A DNA stretch of 12,604 nucleotides from Ginkgo biloba (taxonomy: Eukaryota; Streptophyta; Ginkgoopsida; Ginkgoales; Ginkgoaceae), in assembly GCA_024626585.1 (NCBI GenBank), contig JANKJI010078147.1, forward strand, positions 1 to 12,604. Direction: 5' to 3'. The notes beneath the pieces are model-generated. The model was not told where the DNA came from. It worked only from the letters and a program-made list of their open reading frames with translations, and made no database searches. Below are positions 1 to 10,309 of this stretch, piece after piece. The position numbers and the translations under genes are program-made. Numbering within the stretch: position 1 is the stretch's first letter; every line of letters starts with the position of its first letter.

Positions 1-138
1 ATATATACATACATACATACATATATATATATATATACATACATACATACATATACATACATACATACATATATATATATATACATACATACATATATAT
101 ATAGACACACACACATAAATACATGTGTGTGTGTGTGT
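1..138. repeat. Compound AT/CATA/AC/TG microsatellite ending in a hairpin
   Basis: Runs of (AT)n, (CATA)n, (AC)n and (TG)n follow one another without unique sequence. The right end folds: the 12 bases at 105-116 (an AC run ending in AT) are the exact reverse complement of 123-134, with a 6-base loop. This is simple-sequence DNA with no coding content. It is open at the window edge, so its full length is unknown. Confidence 0.97.
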
Positions 139-556
139 TGTTTACAACTATTCTTGACACTTAGAGTGGAAAGGGTGGATAAGGCTAGAACTTCTTCAAC
201 TCAGAGTAATTATGTCAAGACAGGGAAACAGTGAGGGGTCAAAAGACCCTCTAACTTAAATAGGGATTGTTCCCTTATTGCAAAGAATAAATGAAATTTG
301 AAAAATTACAATTAGATTACTTTGTAAATGTCTACATTTTCTCTTCCAATAGAATAAAAGCTAAGTTTAAAAATTTAGAAAAAATCTAAAAATTCTAAAC
401 CCTTTACAGAGATCTCTTTTCCCCCTTTATATATTTCCCTCTCAGAGGACTATGGTAACTTACAACAACCATTTCTTACCTTAGGTGATAGCTGCTTGTC
501 ATGCTATCCTACTCTTGAGAGTTCGATGGTGGAAAAAATGGTTATTTGAGGGGCGT
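139..556. other. Non-coding stretch downstream of the minus-strand pseudogene
   Basis: No supported gene. On the minus strand this follows the last stop of the decayed long reading at 557-3757 and would hold its 3' flank. It is A+T-rich, with A/T homopolymer patches around 355-425. I see no LTR end, polypurine tract or tRNA. The minus-strand open frame reaching 499 is the pseudogene's frame running past its likely true stop in another register. Confidence 0.5.
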
Positions 557-3500
557 TTACTTTCTTGAGATCCTGGTGGCCCTCTTGAGTGAGGGAGGGA
601 TCTTCCTTTTGGTTCGCTTCTTTCTTGGGGTATTAGGTGATGTGTCATACTTTGGTTACATGACTGGAGGTGGGACTTTAACATATTCCATATCATCATT
701 TTCACTAGGGGGTGGTCCTTAAGAAGTTTACAATGGCATGAGTGGAACTGGGAAGTTAGGAGGAGCCTCTAGTCAGATGATCGAGGAGATGTTGTAAACC
801 AACTCATCTAGGTCATGAGTGGGCCAGGAATGTTATGTGATGCCTCTACATTAGGATAATTTAGAGAAGGTAAGACCTCTGAGGTATTTCTTGCTTTGAG
901 TCCTTCACCTAGGGACTTAGGAGGTCATATTCTTGTCTTCTAGGTGGTAGGATCTAGTATATTCTCAATCCTTGTGGGTGGTGCCAAGATTTTTGCTTCA
1001 TAATTTACCCCTTGCATATTTGTGTCTATAGAAGGTTTGGGGACTTGGCCTTGTCTATCAAATGGAGCATTACCTTAAGACTCTAGAACTTCCCCTACTA
1101 ATTCCATCAGTGGATCACTACTCTTTGTGTTACGAGGGGATAGGAGAACTTGCTACTAGGCCAAAATGGGACACCCTTCTACAATGTAGTCTAATTTAAG
1201 TTTGACTCTGTTCATTTCTTGGACTAAAAGATTCAAAGAGAAGATAGGTAGGAATAGTTCTTGGATTTTAGATTAAGAAGAACTAGTGAGCGATAATGTA
1301 TCTTTGAGAATGACATCTACTCTACCCACAAGAACTTGATCCCTTTTTGTTTAATGCCTATTTTTCTCACTCTCCCCAAGGAAAGTCTCCCTCTCAAATA
1401 GAAATTTAGATCGCATGGAATCCACTTCTTCCCTGATATGGATCACTATGGCTTCTTTCCTTGCTTGTTGCTTCTGGTTTATGACTCATGGGAGCTCATA
1501 ATACTCCTCCTCTAATGATGCCCTCTTTAAATCTAGTTGATTGCTCATGTAGGCTAAGCAAGAGAGCTAGGCATGGAATGCCTCTTTTCCCTCTAAAATT
1601 GTATCAAGGATTTAGGTCATATTCCTCTTGAGATTTCCCCCTTCATCCTTGGCCAATGTCAACTATTTTTGCACATTAGAAATGATCTAATTGGGAATGG
1701 ACTTCAACAATTGTATCTCTACTATGTTCTTGAAAAAATCTTGCTCCTTTTCCTCTGCTTTAGTTTGTAGATCATCAACCTACTCTTGGAGGCTAGCAAT
1801 TTTAGATTCTAACTAAGATAATTTGGCTTCCATTTAAGGGGGACCAAGAGATGCTTTATTTTCCATTAGTTCCCCCTAACTTAGGAGATTCACATGCGGG
1901 GGAATGTTGAGAGGATTATTTTGTGGCCATGGTGGCCTACTCTACTAGAGGTACCACTCCGAACTTGTTAATCTCCTTCATCAATATATTTAGACTTTGA
2001 CTTAGTGCATCATTTTCCTCCCAAGCACGATGGGATTTCCATACTAATTCTAATTCCAAGGATTTGGACCATGGGAGTGAATCAACGTTTTCTCTTTTCC
2101 CTTACCTTTTGCAAGGAAGGTGGAAGAATAATGTTGAAGGTGGAATCAATGGAGGCATTAATCCCTGGATGTCATGGCTCCATTAGAAGAGGCAAATTTG
2201 GGTGATGAGGGGTGAAGAAGAAATAGGAGGGACTACATTAATTAGATTCATAGACAATAGAGTGGTCATGGAGACAGTAGTTATTTGTGGAAGGTTGGGG
2301 TCACTCTGATCCTTCTCGCATGACTCTTCTCCTTGGATGTCTTCAGGTTTATGTCATTTCCTCTCTTTTTCACCCATTTCCTATTTAGAACCCTATTCTG
2401 GATGCTTTCTCTTTAGTGCTTTAGACCTATTTGAAGTGGATTTTCTCTTCTTTTCCTTTTATGTCATGTCTCCCTTTCCTTGAACTTTAGGAAGAGGCCT
2501 TCTTGGTAAGTCAGATGGTAACCACACCATGCTAAAAGGGCCCTTAGAGAAATGCTTCTTATTGATGGTCCAATAGTAGTGTTGGGATCTCATGGAAAAG
2601 AGAAGATGATCTGTGATCAATTGCCTCTTTGGTCTTACATTGAACTCTGGAGAGTATGTTGTAATCATTTCCAAAATGGTCCTCTCAATCCATAATGTGT
2701 GAGGCTAGAATGGGACTTATCTTCTATTTGCTACTCCATCTGTTGATACGTAGGAAACATATGTTGTTTGATCATATTTCATCTAGAGGACCTGCCTCCA
2801 CTATTTTTTGATGTATTCAAGTAATTTTCTAGTTGCTCTAGGCCCATCATTCAGTTGTCACAGCGTCAAATAGAATTTCCCCAAATAGGAGCCTATCACC
2901 TTTTCTTTTATTGCCCCTTTCTTCCTATGCAAGCATGAGTAAGAATTAACCTAATGCATTACATTTGGTTGGATCCATTATGGGGAGCCAAGGGAATCCA
3001 TAGAGTGAATAGAGAAGTCATGGAAAAATTATAATCAGACATTTGAGATTCCATAGAGTTCTCCTTGAATTTGTTAGTTATCCATGGTGCCCATGCATAA
3101 ACATTGCCTTCAGCCAAATTGGCTATAACAATTGCCCACTAATGACTCAAATACATGTTGGCTTCTATGCCCACTAATCTCTTAGTTAGAAATTAGGTTG
3201 TCCATTTGGCTCCCTTATGGGTGATGCAATTTATTATACAACTGTTAAACTTATTCTAGACCTCAACTTTTTGGCACCCTAGAAAAAGCTTCTGCAAGAT
3301 GGCCTCTCTCCCTATTGACCTTGATTCTTCTCTAAGGTCAATTTTCTCACCCAAGAGGGGGAGGCTAGTGATATGATGAATCCGTTCTTCATTCACATGG
3401 ACTATTTTTTCCTAGAACTAGAAGGCATTATCCTTGAATTTGGAGCATTTTCACTATGATGGGGTATGGAAAATAGAGTGTAAGGGCCATCGCATACTAA

Positions 3501-3757
3501 ACTACACCAAAGCATAGTAGGTCAGCAAACTCTAGGCGATATTGGTTAGTTGCATCTTCAATGATTAATCACTCCCATTCTTAGGCGTAGAAGTCCAGGT
3601 TACCTTCCAAGGCCTCTGTTATCTTGAATGACCATGTAGCCATTGCTACTAGAAAGTGCTTTTTTATGAATTACAACTACTTGACTTCATAAATCTTCAA
3701 AATTCCTTTGATTCTTATAGGCTCATAAAGTATAATGGATTAGTGTTGAGGAGGCAT
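557..3757 (-). pseudogene. Decayed long intronless reading of unknown family with coiled coil and basic tails; probably retroelement-borne
   Basis: Reading starts at an ATG at 3757 (MPPQH...) and can be followed to a TAA at 559-557, about 1,065 codons. It uses only two of the three registers: one from 3757 to about 3500, the other to about 2700, back to the first from 2695 to about 1850, the second from 1833 to about 870, then the first again to the stop. About 40 in-frame stops interrupt it, some fitting lost Gln, Trp or Arg codons. Recognisable blocks: an N-terminal part with TWSFKITEALEGNLDFYA; a middle part with ILEMITTYSPEFNVRPK and WLPSDLPRRPLPKV; a basic linker (KEKKRKSTSNRSKALKRK) at about 2458-2400; a low-complexity Pro/Ser part; a heptad-like region from 1833 (LESKIASLQE, then VDDLQTKAEEKEQDFF); a Pro/acidic part (PPPSENDDMEYVKVPPP); and a basic end with PRKKRTKRK, like a nuclear localisation signal. 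I recognise no family. No introns over 3.2 kb favours a retroelement extra ORF or retrocopy over a host gene. Confidence 0.6.
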
Positions 3758-4402
3758 GATAATTTGAATGAATAAGGAGAGTGGTGGGGGGTGAGGATGC
3801 CAAATTAAATAACATTAACTATCCTCATTCCTTGAGGAAAGTTCAATTAATATTTGCCACCTATCTCACCCTTATTCATCCTTAGTTTTCTTGTTCACCT
3901 TGTGAGGAGGATCCACGCATGCCACTTAAATGCGTTATAAGATAGGTCATTACTACCAGCTATGGATTACTATAAGTGCACTTTTCCCTCATAACTCTCT
4001 TGAGTTTTGATCTCTCTCTTTAATTGACCAAGTTGGCAGGAAGCTTGCCAGGAAGGTATTTCGTACTCCTTAAGGCATTATGACATCCTAATAATAATAC
4101 ATGTAGTACTATGTGATAGTCTACACATTACCACACTATAATAGTAGTGTGTCCAATCAATATTCTCTAGCTTATAATGATGTAATGCCCATAGATTCAT
4201 TAAAATATGATTATGTTTACAAAGGACACACCACAAATGGGATGCGTAAAGAGATATGCTCTTCCTGATCTTGTGATGAATCCATGAGATCATTTTCTCC
4301 CTATGTTCCATTCATTTTTTTTTTAAATCCTGGTCCTTTTTTACTCAGTGATTTTTTATAATGGCCTCCTTAGCACTCTTTGTATCTATCCTTAGTGGTC
4401 CA
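3758..4402. other. Non-coding DNA upstream of the minus-strand pseudogene; contains a small hairpin
   Basis: This lies 5' of the pseudogene ATG on the minus strand and would hold its leader or promoter. I see no convincing TATA box, LTR end or tRNA-complementary primer site. A perfect 7-bp inverted repeat, CACACTA/TAGTGTG, lies at 4132-4138 and 4145-4151 with a 6-base loop. A 77-residue minus-strand open frame at 4078-4311 (rich in His, Tyr and Cys) matches nothing I know and has no coding character; I do not call it a gene. Confidence 0.5.
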
Positions 4403-4840
4403 AATTTTAGGTTTGGACTATCCAAACTTTTGAATGAGAATGCTTTTTCTCAATTTTTTTGACTTAAGTAATGAAACTAATGTTTGCTTGATCTTTATAC
4501 TAGTTAAAGGGTTTCCTATGGCCTTTCTTTACCTTCATGTAGATCATCCCTTAGAGTTTATATGTCTCGTTTCTTTATAGATGATAACTCCATCTATTCT
4601 ACTTCTAAGACCATTTTCTCCAATTTTAGGTTTGGACTATCCAAACTTTTGAATGAGAATGCTTTTTCTCAATTTTTTTGACTTAAGTAATGAAACTAAT
4701 GTTTGCTTGATCTTTATACTAGTTAAAGGGTTTCCTATGGCCTTTCTTTACCTTCATGTAGATCATCCCTTAGAGTTTATATGTCTCGTTTCTTTATAGA
4801 TGATAACTCCATCTATTCTACTTCTAAGACCATTTTCTCC
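4403..4840. repeat. Perfect tandem duplication, 2 x 219 bp
   Basis: Copy 1 is 4403-4621 and copy 2 is 4622-4840. Read base by base by eye, the copies appear identical. Both begin AATTTTAGGTTTGGAC and end GACCATTTTCTCC. CCAA lies at the outer and inner junctions (GTCCAA before copy 1, CTCCAA between copies, CTCCAATATT after copy 2), which suggests slippage or microhomology-driven duplication. No coding content. Perfect identity inside otherwise decayed DNA means either a very recent event or an assembly artefact. Confidence 0.95.
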
Positions 4841-5743
4841 AATATTTCTTATGCTCTAGTTGTCATGTAATATCATATCTATGGTCTTTCTCTCTATAGC
4901 AAGTATGAACATACGAATGCTAATAATCACACAAAGAGACCAATTGGAGATGTGAAACAACACAATTTCATTCAATACTTAGTACATAAAATTACACTCG
5001 GCTCTCACCCTTTTGAGGTTCTAACCCATACATCTTTATAGGCAAATGCCTTTCCATAAAATTGACAAGAAGGCCATTCTTGTCATTCTCTATATTCTAT
5101 CAAATATAAGTACAATCCATATGCTTCTTTATTACATAATGTCCCCTATAGTATTAATGTAGAAAGATATGATCAATAGTCTTCCATAGATTAAACTCAT
5201 TATCCATATCCTTAATTATATTTTCATCAATTCTTTTGCATTTAATTATATCATAGATGTGCGAATGCATCCTCCCATTCTTAATAAAGAATATTTGAGT
5301 CTTATAACATTAAGTAATCTTTGTCTAAAAGATGATTATTATAAATTCCATATTAGATTCATATTACATCAATAGGGCAATCATTCACTAAATATTTTTG
5401 ATAAAATTTAGAGAAAAAAATATCCAATGATGTTGGATTATCTATATCATGCTCCCAACTTTTAAGATCTACATTTATTAATTGTGCTTCTATTAAAAAT
5501 AATATATCCTCCATAATATCAATAATTTATTGCTGAATTATTCTTTACCAATAATTCCAGGAGCTATCATCCTATTTTGTCTTTAGCCCATAGGTTGGAA
5601 ATATATTCTTTTTGTATGTTTCCTTCCCCAATTTATCTTAATCTCTAAATCATTATATACATAGATCCTTAACTTAATACAATATGGCATATGTTATTTC
5701 TCCTAGATTTATCAAATCTAGCCACATCTAAACATTTGGATAT

Positions 5744-5778
5744 AATCCAACCAAGGAGATGATATTCAAGGTGCATTC
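5744..5778 (+). repeat. Dispersed short repeat, copy 1
   Basis: AATCCAACCAAGGAG at 5744-5758 followed at 5765-5778 by TTCAAGGTGCATTC. The same two blocks recur in the same order and spacing at 8181-8217. Two matched words with conserved spacing are unlikely by chance, so both are probably remnants of one repeat family. Confidence 0.6.
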
Positions 5779-6187
5779 CTCATATCCATGATTTATACAT
5801 TATCTTTTGAGATAATTTAAACATTTAATATTATCTTATAATGAATCCTAATCTTCCTATTTGAGTAATATAATTTCTTTTCTAGATTTATGATCTTCAC
5901 AATACCCTTGGTATTTTTTGAAAAAAAAAAAAATCTCCACATTTATTATTATGTGCCAATAGATCCCCCTTATAATCTCATGAACTATTATAATATTATC
6001 TATTTTAAAGTAGGGAAATATTTTTCAATTCTATACATTTATGATTATATAAGATAATCATAGCTTTTATAAATCAAATCAAGTTCAAATAGGAAAGTAT
6101 TTGGATCCTCCTATATTCTTCCCCAAAATCATAAAAGAGATTCTTAGGGAATGATTATCATTTCATTGGATTTAGAATATATAATTA

Positions 6188-6188
<1 letters not shown>

Positions 6189-6218
<30 letters not shown>

Positions 6219-6219
6219 T
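6189..6219. repeat. (TATC)n/(TA)n microsatellite
   Basis: About four and a half TATC units run directly into a (TA)n run. Simple sequence with no other feature attached. Confidence 0.95.
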
Positions 6220-7140
6220 TATGGATATTAGTTCATTATTATTAATATCTTCATTTTGGTTTCTTATTTGTTAAGTGTTATTTCCCTTATTACAAAATTT
6301 AATCCCTTAATAGTTTCATCATTGTGATCTAGATTCGGGTATGAAAATAAATTCTTAATATTTTTTTGTTGGAGCATTCACTTACATAAATCTTGATAGT
6401 AAATAGAAAGGTACCACTTTTATCCCTAGACTCCACTATTAGGATGATGTGTAAATCTTTGTAATAATATCACAAAATTAAGCATAGACCATAAAGAGAT
6501 TCTTATTCTTATTATAAGAACCCAATGCTATGGATATTTTTTCCCTCACTCAAGTGTTTATAGATCCCTTGAATAATACTTCTAATATTTGGAATGATTA
6601 TGATTCATATTTATAATTTTTACTTCACCAAAAAATTTTATATTCTTGATTTCTCTTGTTATCAAGTGTGATTTCTTCCCAAAGGTGATAATATGACAAT
6701 AGTTTCACCATCCTTAGTAATAATTCCAAAAATATAATTTTTTTATTCAATTGTTGTCATTAAATTATCAAATTAGCCTTATGATTTATAAGTAGTGAGG
6801 GAAATATGAAATTTGAACTATATCTAATTATTAGATTTATGGTAATAGATCTAGGTGTTGATTCTAATTTTAATTTGTAGTCATTACGTACACATAATTA
6901 TAATAGAAATGGTAAGACTAAAATTTAAAAAATAAATGCAATGACCAATTGAATAAATCAAAACTAACATGTAAATATAATAGAGATAAAATTCTTATTT
7001 CAGAGGTAGATCATTGTTTAGTTTAAGATAGGATTGATTTTGTCTAACATTGGTCAAAGTCATCGTAAACACCAATCATGAATTTTTATAAGGGAAACAT
7101 TCTCTACATATTTCATTAATTATTCAATATTTATATATTC

Positions 7141-7156
7141 ATGGATAGATCAAAAT
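7141..7156 (+). repeat. Short dispersed word ATGGATAGRTCAAAAT, copy 1
   Basis: The 16-base word at 7141-7156 recurs with one change at 8302-8317. Both copies follow A+T-rich DNA with ATTAT/ATTTATA wording, and the 8302 copy lies just downstream of the second AATCCAACCAAGGAG copy. It may belong to the same decayed repeat family. Confidence 0.35.
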
Positions 7157-7707
7157 ACGAACTATCATAAACTATCCAAAAGGATAGGTTATAACCAATT
7201 CTATCATCCAAAATCATATCCCTTGATGGAATTTATCAATTAAGGAGATTTGGATTAATTTTTGCATATTTATATCTCCTCTATATTATTTTATTACACA
7301 TGATACATACTAAAGTTTATTTACGCATTATGTATACAATATTTACTTATTTTTTGCATCATATTATGTGTTATTCATGCATTCATGGATTTTATATTAT
7401 ATACATAAATGTTCTATATAACATGCTCCCATTTACTTTTGACATACCTTATGATCCTCCACTTGGATCTTGGTCTTATTGCATCATATAAATGGTTCCA
7501 CATGGACTATTATTGTTTAAAGAGGTACTTTAAACTAAGGTTCCTAAATTAAGTTTATATCGTTATATTTTATTATTGGAAAATTATCCTTCCCTTGCCT
7601 CCCAAGTTAATTAAATAAGAAGACTAATGGAGTGGATACATTAAATGTGGATTATTGTGCCTTCTTTAATATGATAATATTGTATGTATTTTGTTCTTCA
7701 AAAGATA

Positions 7708-7727
7708 TGTGTGTGTGTGTGTGTGTA
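7708..7727. repeat. (TG)n microsatellite
   Basis: Ten uninterrupted TG units lie in A+T-rich intergenic DNA, followed by a short TATA run. Confidence 0.95.
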
Positions 7728-8180
7728 TATAATTAAAATATCCTCAAAATTCTAACTATGGAAGGAGCATATCCTATGCCATAAAGACATGTCTCATAAT
7801 TGGAGATAGATCCCATGGGATATCCTCATTAGCATTGAGGATTTATACCATGCATCATGGCACAACTTTTCACATGGGAGATTGTTAGAGGGAGATGGGT
7901 GTAAATGTATTCCTTCATTACCTTGTCCCTCTTAGTAAGAAAATTTACGTGTCCACATTTCCCCATTAATCATAGAATTTTTTCATATCAAACGCTATTG
8001 TATTTCCATAATATTTTCCAATTTGGATTTTTATGTATGTGAGTTTCTATCATATGCTAACCCTAATATCATGCATCTAACATGATCTTCCTTTCCTTAT
8101 TTATTGTTTATTCATATCTACAAGTATTACCTATCCAACTTGGAGCATAAATGAGGAATATTTAAGTGGAAATTGACATC

Positions 8181-8217
8181 AATCCAACCAAGGAGTAACC
8201 ATTTCAAAGGTGCATTC
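8181..8217 (+). repeat. Dispersed short repeat, copy 2
   Basis: AATCCAACCAAGGAG at 8181-8195 and TTCAAAGGTGCATTC at 8203-8217, in the same order and nearly the same spacing as at 5744-5778. Flanks beyond these blocks have diverged by eye. Confidence 0.6.
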
Positions 8218-8424
8218 ACTCCATTATATAAGAACCCCATAAAGACTTATTTTATCTCATGTTTTTTTTTTTGGGTGCATTCACAAAATAATTATACATT
8301 TATGGATAGGTCAAAATCCCATTTATCCCTTACTAACTAATAATAAAGGCTAGATTACTAACAATTATTAATTCAATTTATTTTCCTAGGATATATATGT
8401 AGGATACCCACAATATTAACATAA

Positions 8425-8690
8425 GTTTCTACCTACGTGTTTGATGAAAGTAAGTTAACTATATTTAAGATGTAAGTGGATGCCTATATACCTGATGAAA
8501 GTGGATACTTATGTTACTAGTTCATATAGATTCCTATATGCATAATTAAAGTAGAGTACCTACACCATGATTTAAAGTAATTACCTTCATATATGATAAA
8601 ATTAAGACAGCTACACCTTTGGTATAAGTAGTTATTTATATAATCAAAGGTAGCTACACCCTACATACAAGTAAATAATTCAATGAGTTA
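8425..8690. repeat. Decayed minisatellite-like tract with AAAGTA / TACCTACACC words
   Basis: Short related phrases recur about every 20-45 bases: TGATGAAAGTAAG, TGATGAAAGTGGATAC, TAATTAAAGTAGAGTACC, TGATTTAAAGTAATTACC, and CTACACC three times (near 8560, 8610 and 8655). Units are too diverged to set a period by eye. Read as a degenerate tandem array or ancient satellite fragment; no coding content. Confidence 0.45.
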
Positions 8691-9166
8691 TATAATAAAA
8701 AATTCCTCATAATGATTTGTTAATTAAACATTAACCCAAAAGGATAATTACCCTTAATTTACAATAAAACTCCCAAACTCATCATAATAATTTTACATAG
8801 AAGGCCCAATCACACTTATTATACACTAAAGTATAGGAAAATAAGGGTAAATGACGAGACAATTTTTTTCTCATCACATATAGCATATAGCTCAAAGTAA
8901 TATCAAGGCTATGTGATGTATAGATTAGAGTAGGCTTGAGCATGTAATTCATAGTAGGAAATACTATTTGTAACAATAAATTTTTTAAAAATAGTTTTAA
9001 GACTACTATGTATACCCTAAGTATTTCAATGATTGAAATAATAACATTCTTTCACTTTCAACTATGTGAACATAGATCTTAGTAGTAAAAATATATAATA
9101 ACCTAAACTTTTATCATTCGAGGATATATAAACATAAATTTTAGTATTCAAAGGAAATTTTAATTA

Positions 9167-9218
9167 GGCCTTTCACCATTTAAATTCGTATGCACAAATG
9201 CTTGAATGATGAAAGGCC
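9167..9218. repeat. 14-bp inverted repeat (hairpin)
   Basis: GGCCTTTCACCATT at 9167-9180 pairs with AATGATGAAAGGCC at 9205-9218 with a single mismatch and a 24-base loop. It stands out in A+T-rich DNA because the stem carries GGCC at its base. It could be the core of a small foldback element or a chance hairpin; no target-site duplication is obvious. Confidence 0.75.
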
Positions 9219-9494
9219 ATGAAAATAAAACTTTTAAGGAGTAAGAATTTTAAAAAAATTACATTCAATGATTAGTTCGCCCAAATCTACAATATTTAAT
9301 ACATAGAACCATATATTTATCTCACTCTTATTTGGAGTAGGTTCCATGTGATGATATTTCTAATTCTTGGAAATATATAAACCTATCTTTGGCATAACGT
9401 GTGTAATTAATTCCTTTATTAATGTAACTAACATGAAAAGTAACAAATTATTACAAGTAACTACCATAGTAAAGTTTTATTAAAATTTAAAAAG

Positions 9495-9495
<1 letters not shown>

Positions 9496-9531
<36 letters not shown>
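9496..9531. repeat. (CT)n(CA)n compound microsatellite
   Basis: A (CT)n run at 9496-9512 passes directly into a (CA)n run to 9531. This is a purine/pyrimidine-segregated simple repeat in intergenic DNA. Confidence 0.97.
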
Positions 9532-10187
9532 TTTTTTGACTAATATGCCTTGTTAGGATTCTCCCACATAAATTAGATTTATATTCATGGTAGAATAGCC
9601 CATTTTTACATATTAGTATTTAAATTTTACTATTTTTGCTTCCTAAGATTCTCTGTGTCCATATCCACACATGTAATGTTTTATTTGTTATGATCCCAAA
9701 TCACCTACAAGTAAAGACTCCCAAAGACCAAACTAGTACAATCCATTAGAACTACATCACATGTAACCTCATCAATTAAAGAATATGTAATAGAAAATCT
9801 TACCTTGCACTGCGCAATCACTATGAACTTTTGAGATTTATCTAATCAATCAATCTTGTTGGGTTATAGATTTGGGAATGCTACAAAATTAATATATTCC
9901 ACCAAAGACTCTATAACCAAAATATTTTGGATACCTTCATTAAACAAGGAAGATATAATTTTTTTCTTGACCTATATTATTTCATGAAATAGCTCCTTCT
10001 TTGACCCTTTATGGAGTTTCGTTGACTAATAAATTTAATGAAATCTCTAGGTCATCACCTATTATTGCTACCTTAGGTCCATTTTTATGTCTTCTTCCTT
10101 AACATTCTTGCATGGTAAGGCTCTTATCCTTGTTCTTCGAACAATAATTATCATTAAAATGTCCTTTCACCTTAAAATGGATACGCG

Positions 10188-10206
10188 AAACCCTAAACCC
10201 TAAACC
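10188..10206 (+). repeat. Interstitial plant telomere-type repeat (CCCTAAA, 2.5 units)
   Basis: AAACCCTAAACCCTAAACC is two and a half units of the Arabidopsis-type telomere repeat. It sits next to CGCG and about 100 bases left of the pol remnant. In promoters AAACCCTA is also known as a telo-box, but there is no gene here for it to serve. It could mark a healed break or be a chance or element-borne motif. Confidence 0.85.
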
Positions 10207-10309
10207 GTCTCCTCTTATAGGTTAACGGGAATATGACCCGTATATGTAATTTTGAATTCAAACCATTATGCAGTGAGAATCAAATGTGTTTTTCTTCAAT
10301 GTTTTCTAA
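10207..10309. other. Short spacer with small inverted repeat
   Basis: Between the telomere-type motif and the pol remnant. ACGGG at 10225-10229 and CCCGT at 10237-10241 form a 5-bp stem with a 7-base loop. No other feature is seen. Confidence 0.4.

Larger units (their letters stand above)
4841..8424. other. Long A+T-rich intergenic DNA without recognisable genes
   Basis: I estimate 70-75 percent A+T. Stops are dense in all frames, and the only open stretch (63 codons, 7300-7491 plus) is His/Tyr/Ile-rich and looks like chance. It contains homopolymers (A run near 5920, T run near 8262), two microsatellites and two pairs of short dispersed repeats, listed separately. I see no TIRs, LTR ends or tRNA-like cloverleaf. 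Most likely old, unrecognisable transposon sequence. Confidence 0.6.
8691..10187. other. A+T-rich intergenic DNA
   Basis: No gene is supported. The 64-codon minus-strand open frame at 8782-8976 has no recognisable motif. The stretch holds a strong hairpin (9167-9218) and a CT/CA microsatellite (9496-9531), listed separately. Near 10100-10180 the minus strand has a weak gag zinc-knuckle-like phrase, considered and rejected. Otherwise I see nothing in it. Confidence 0.55.

Noticed and set aside
2005-2205. 66-codon plus-strand ORF
   Set aside because: It is antisense to the decayed minus-strand reading and has no motif or coding character.
4078-4311. 77-codon minus-strand ORF just upstream of the long pseudogene
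   Set aside because: No recognised family; odd His/Tyr/Cys-rich composition typical of translated A+T-rich noise. No link in frame or wording to the pseudogene.
7300-7491. 63-codon plus-strand ORF with hydrophobic Tyr/Ile/His-rich protein
   Set aside because: Composition follows the A+T-rich DNA; the apparent membrane-like stretch is a base-composition effect.
10100-10180. Minus-strand phrase KVKGHFNDNYCSKNKDK resembling a gag zinc knuckle
   Set aside because: The first two Cys of the CX2CX4HX4C pattern are absent and the His-to-Cys spacing is one residue too long. Flanking reading has many stops and no gag or protease match.
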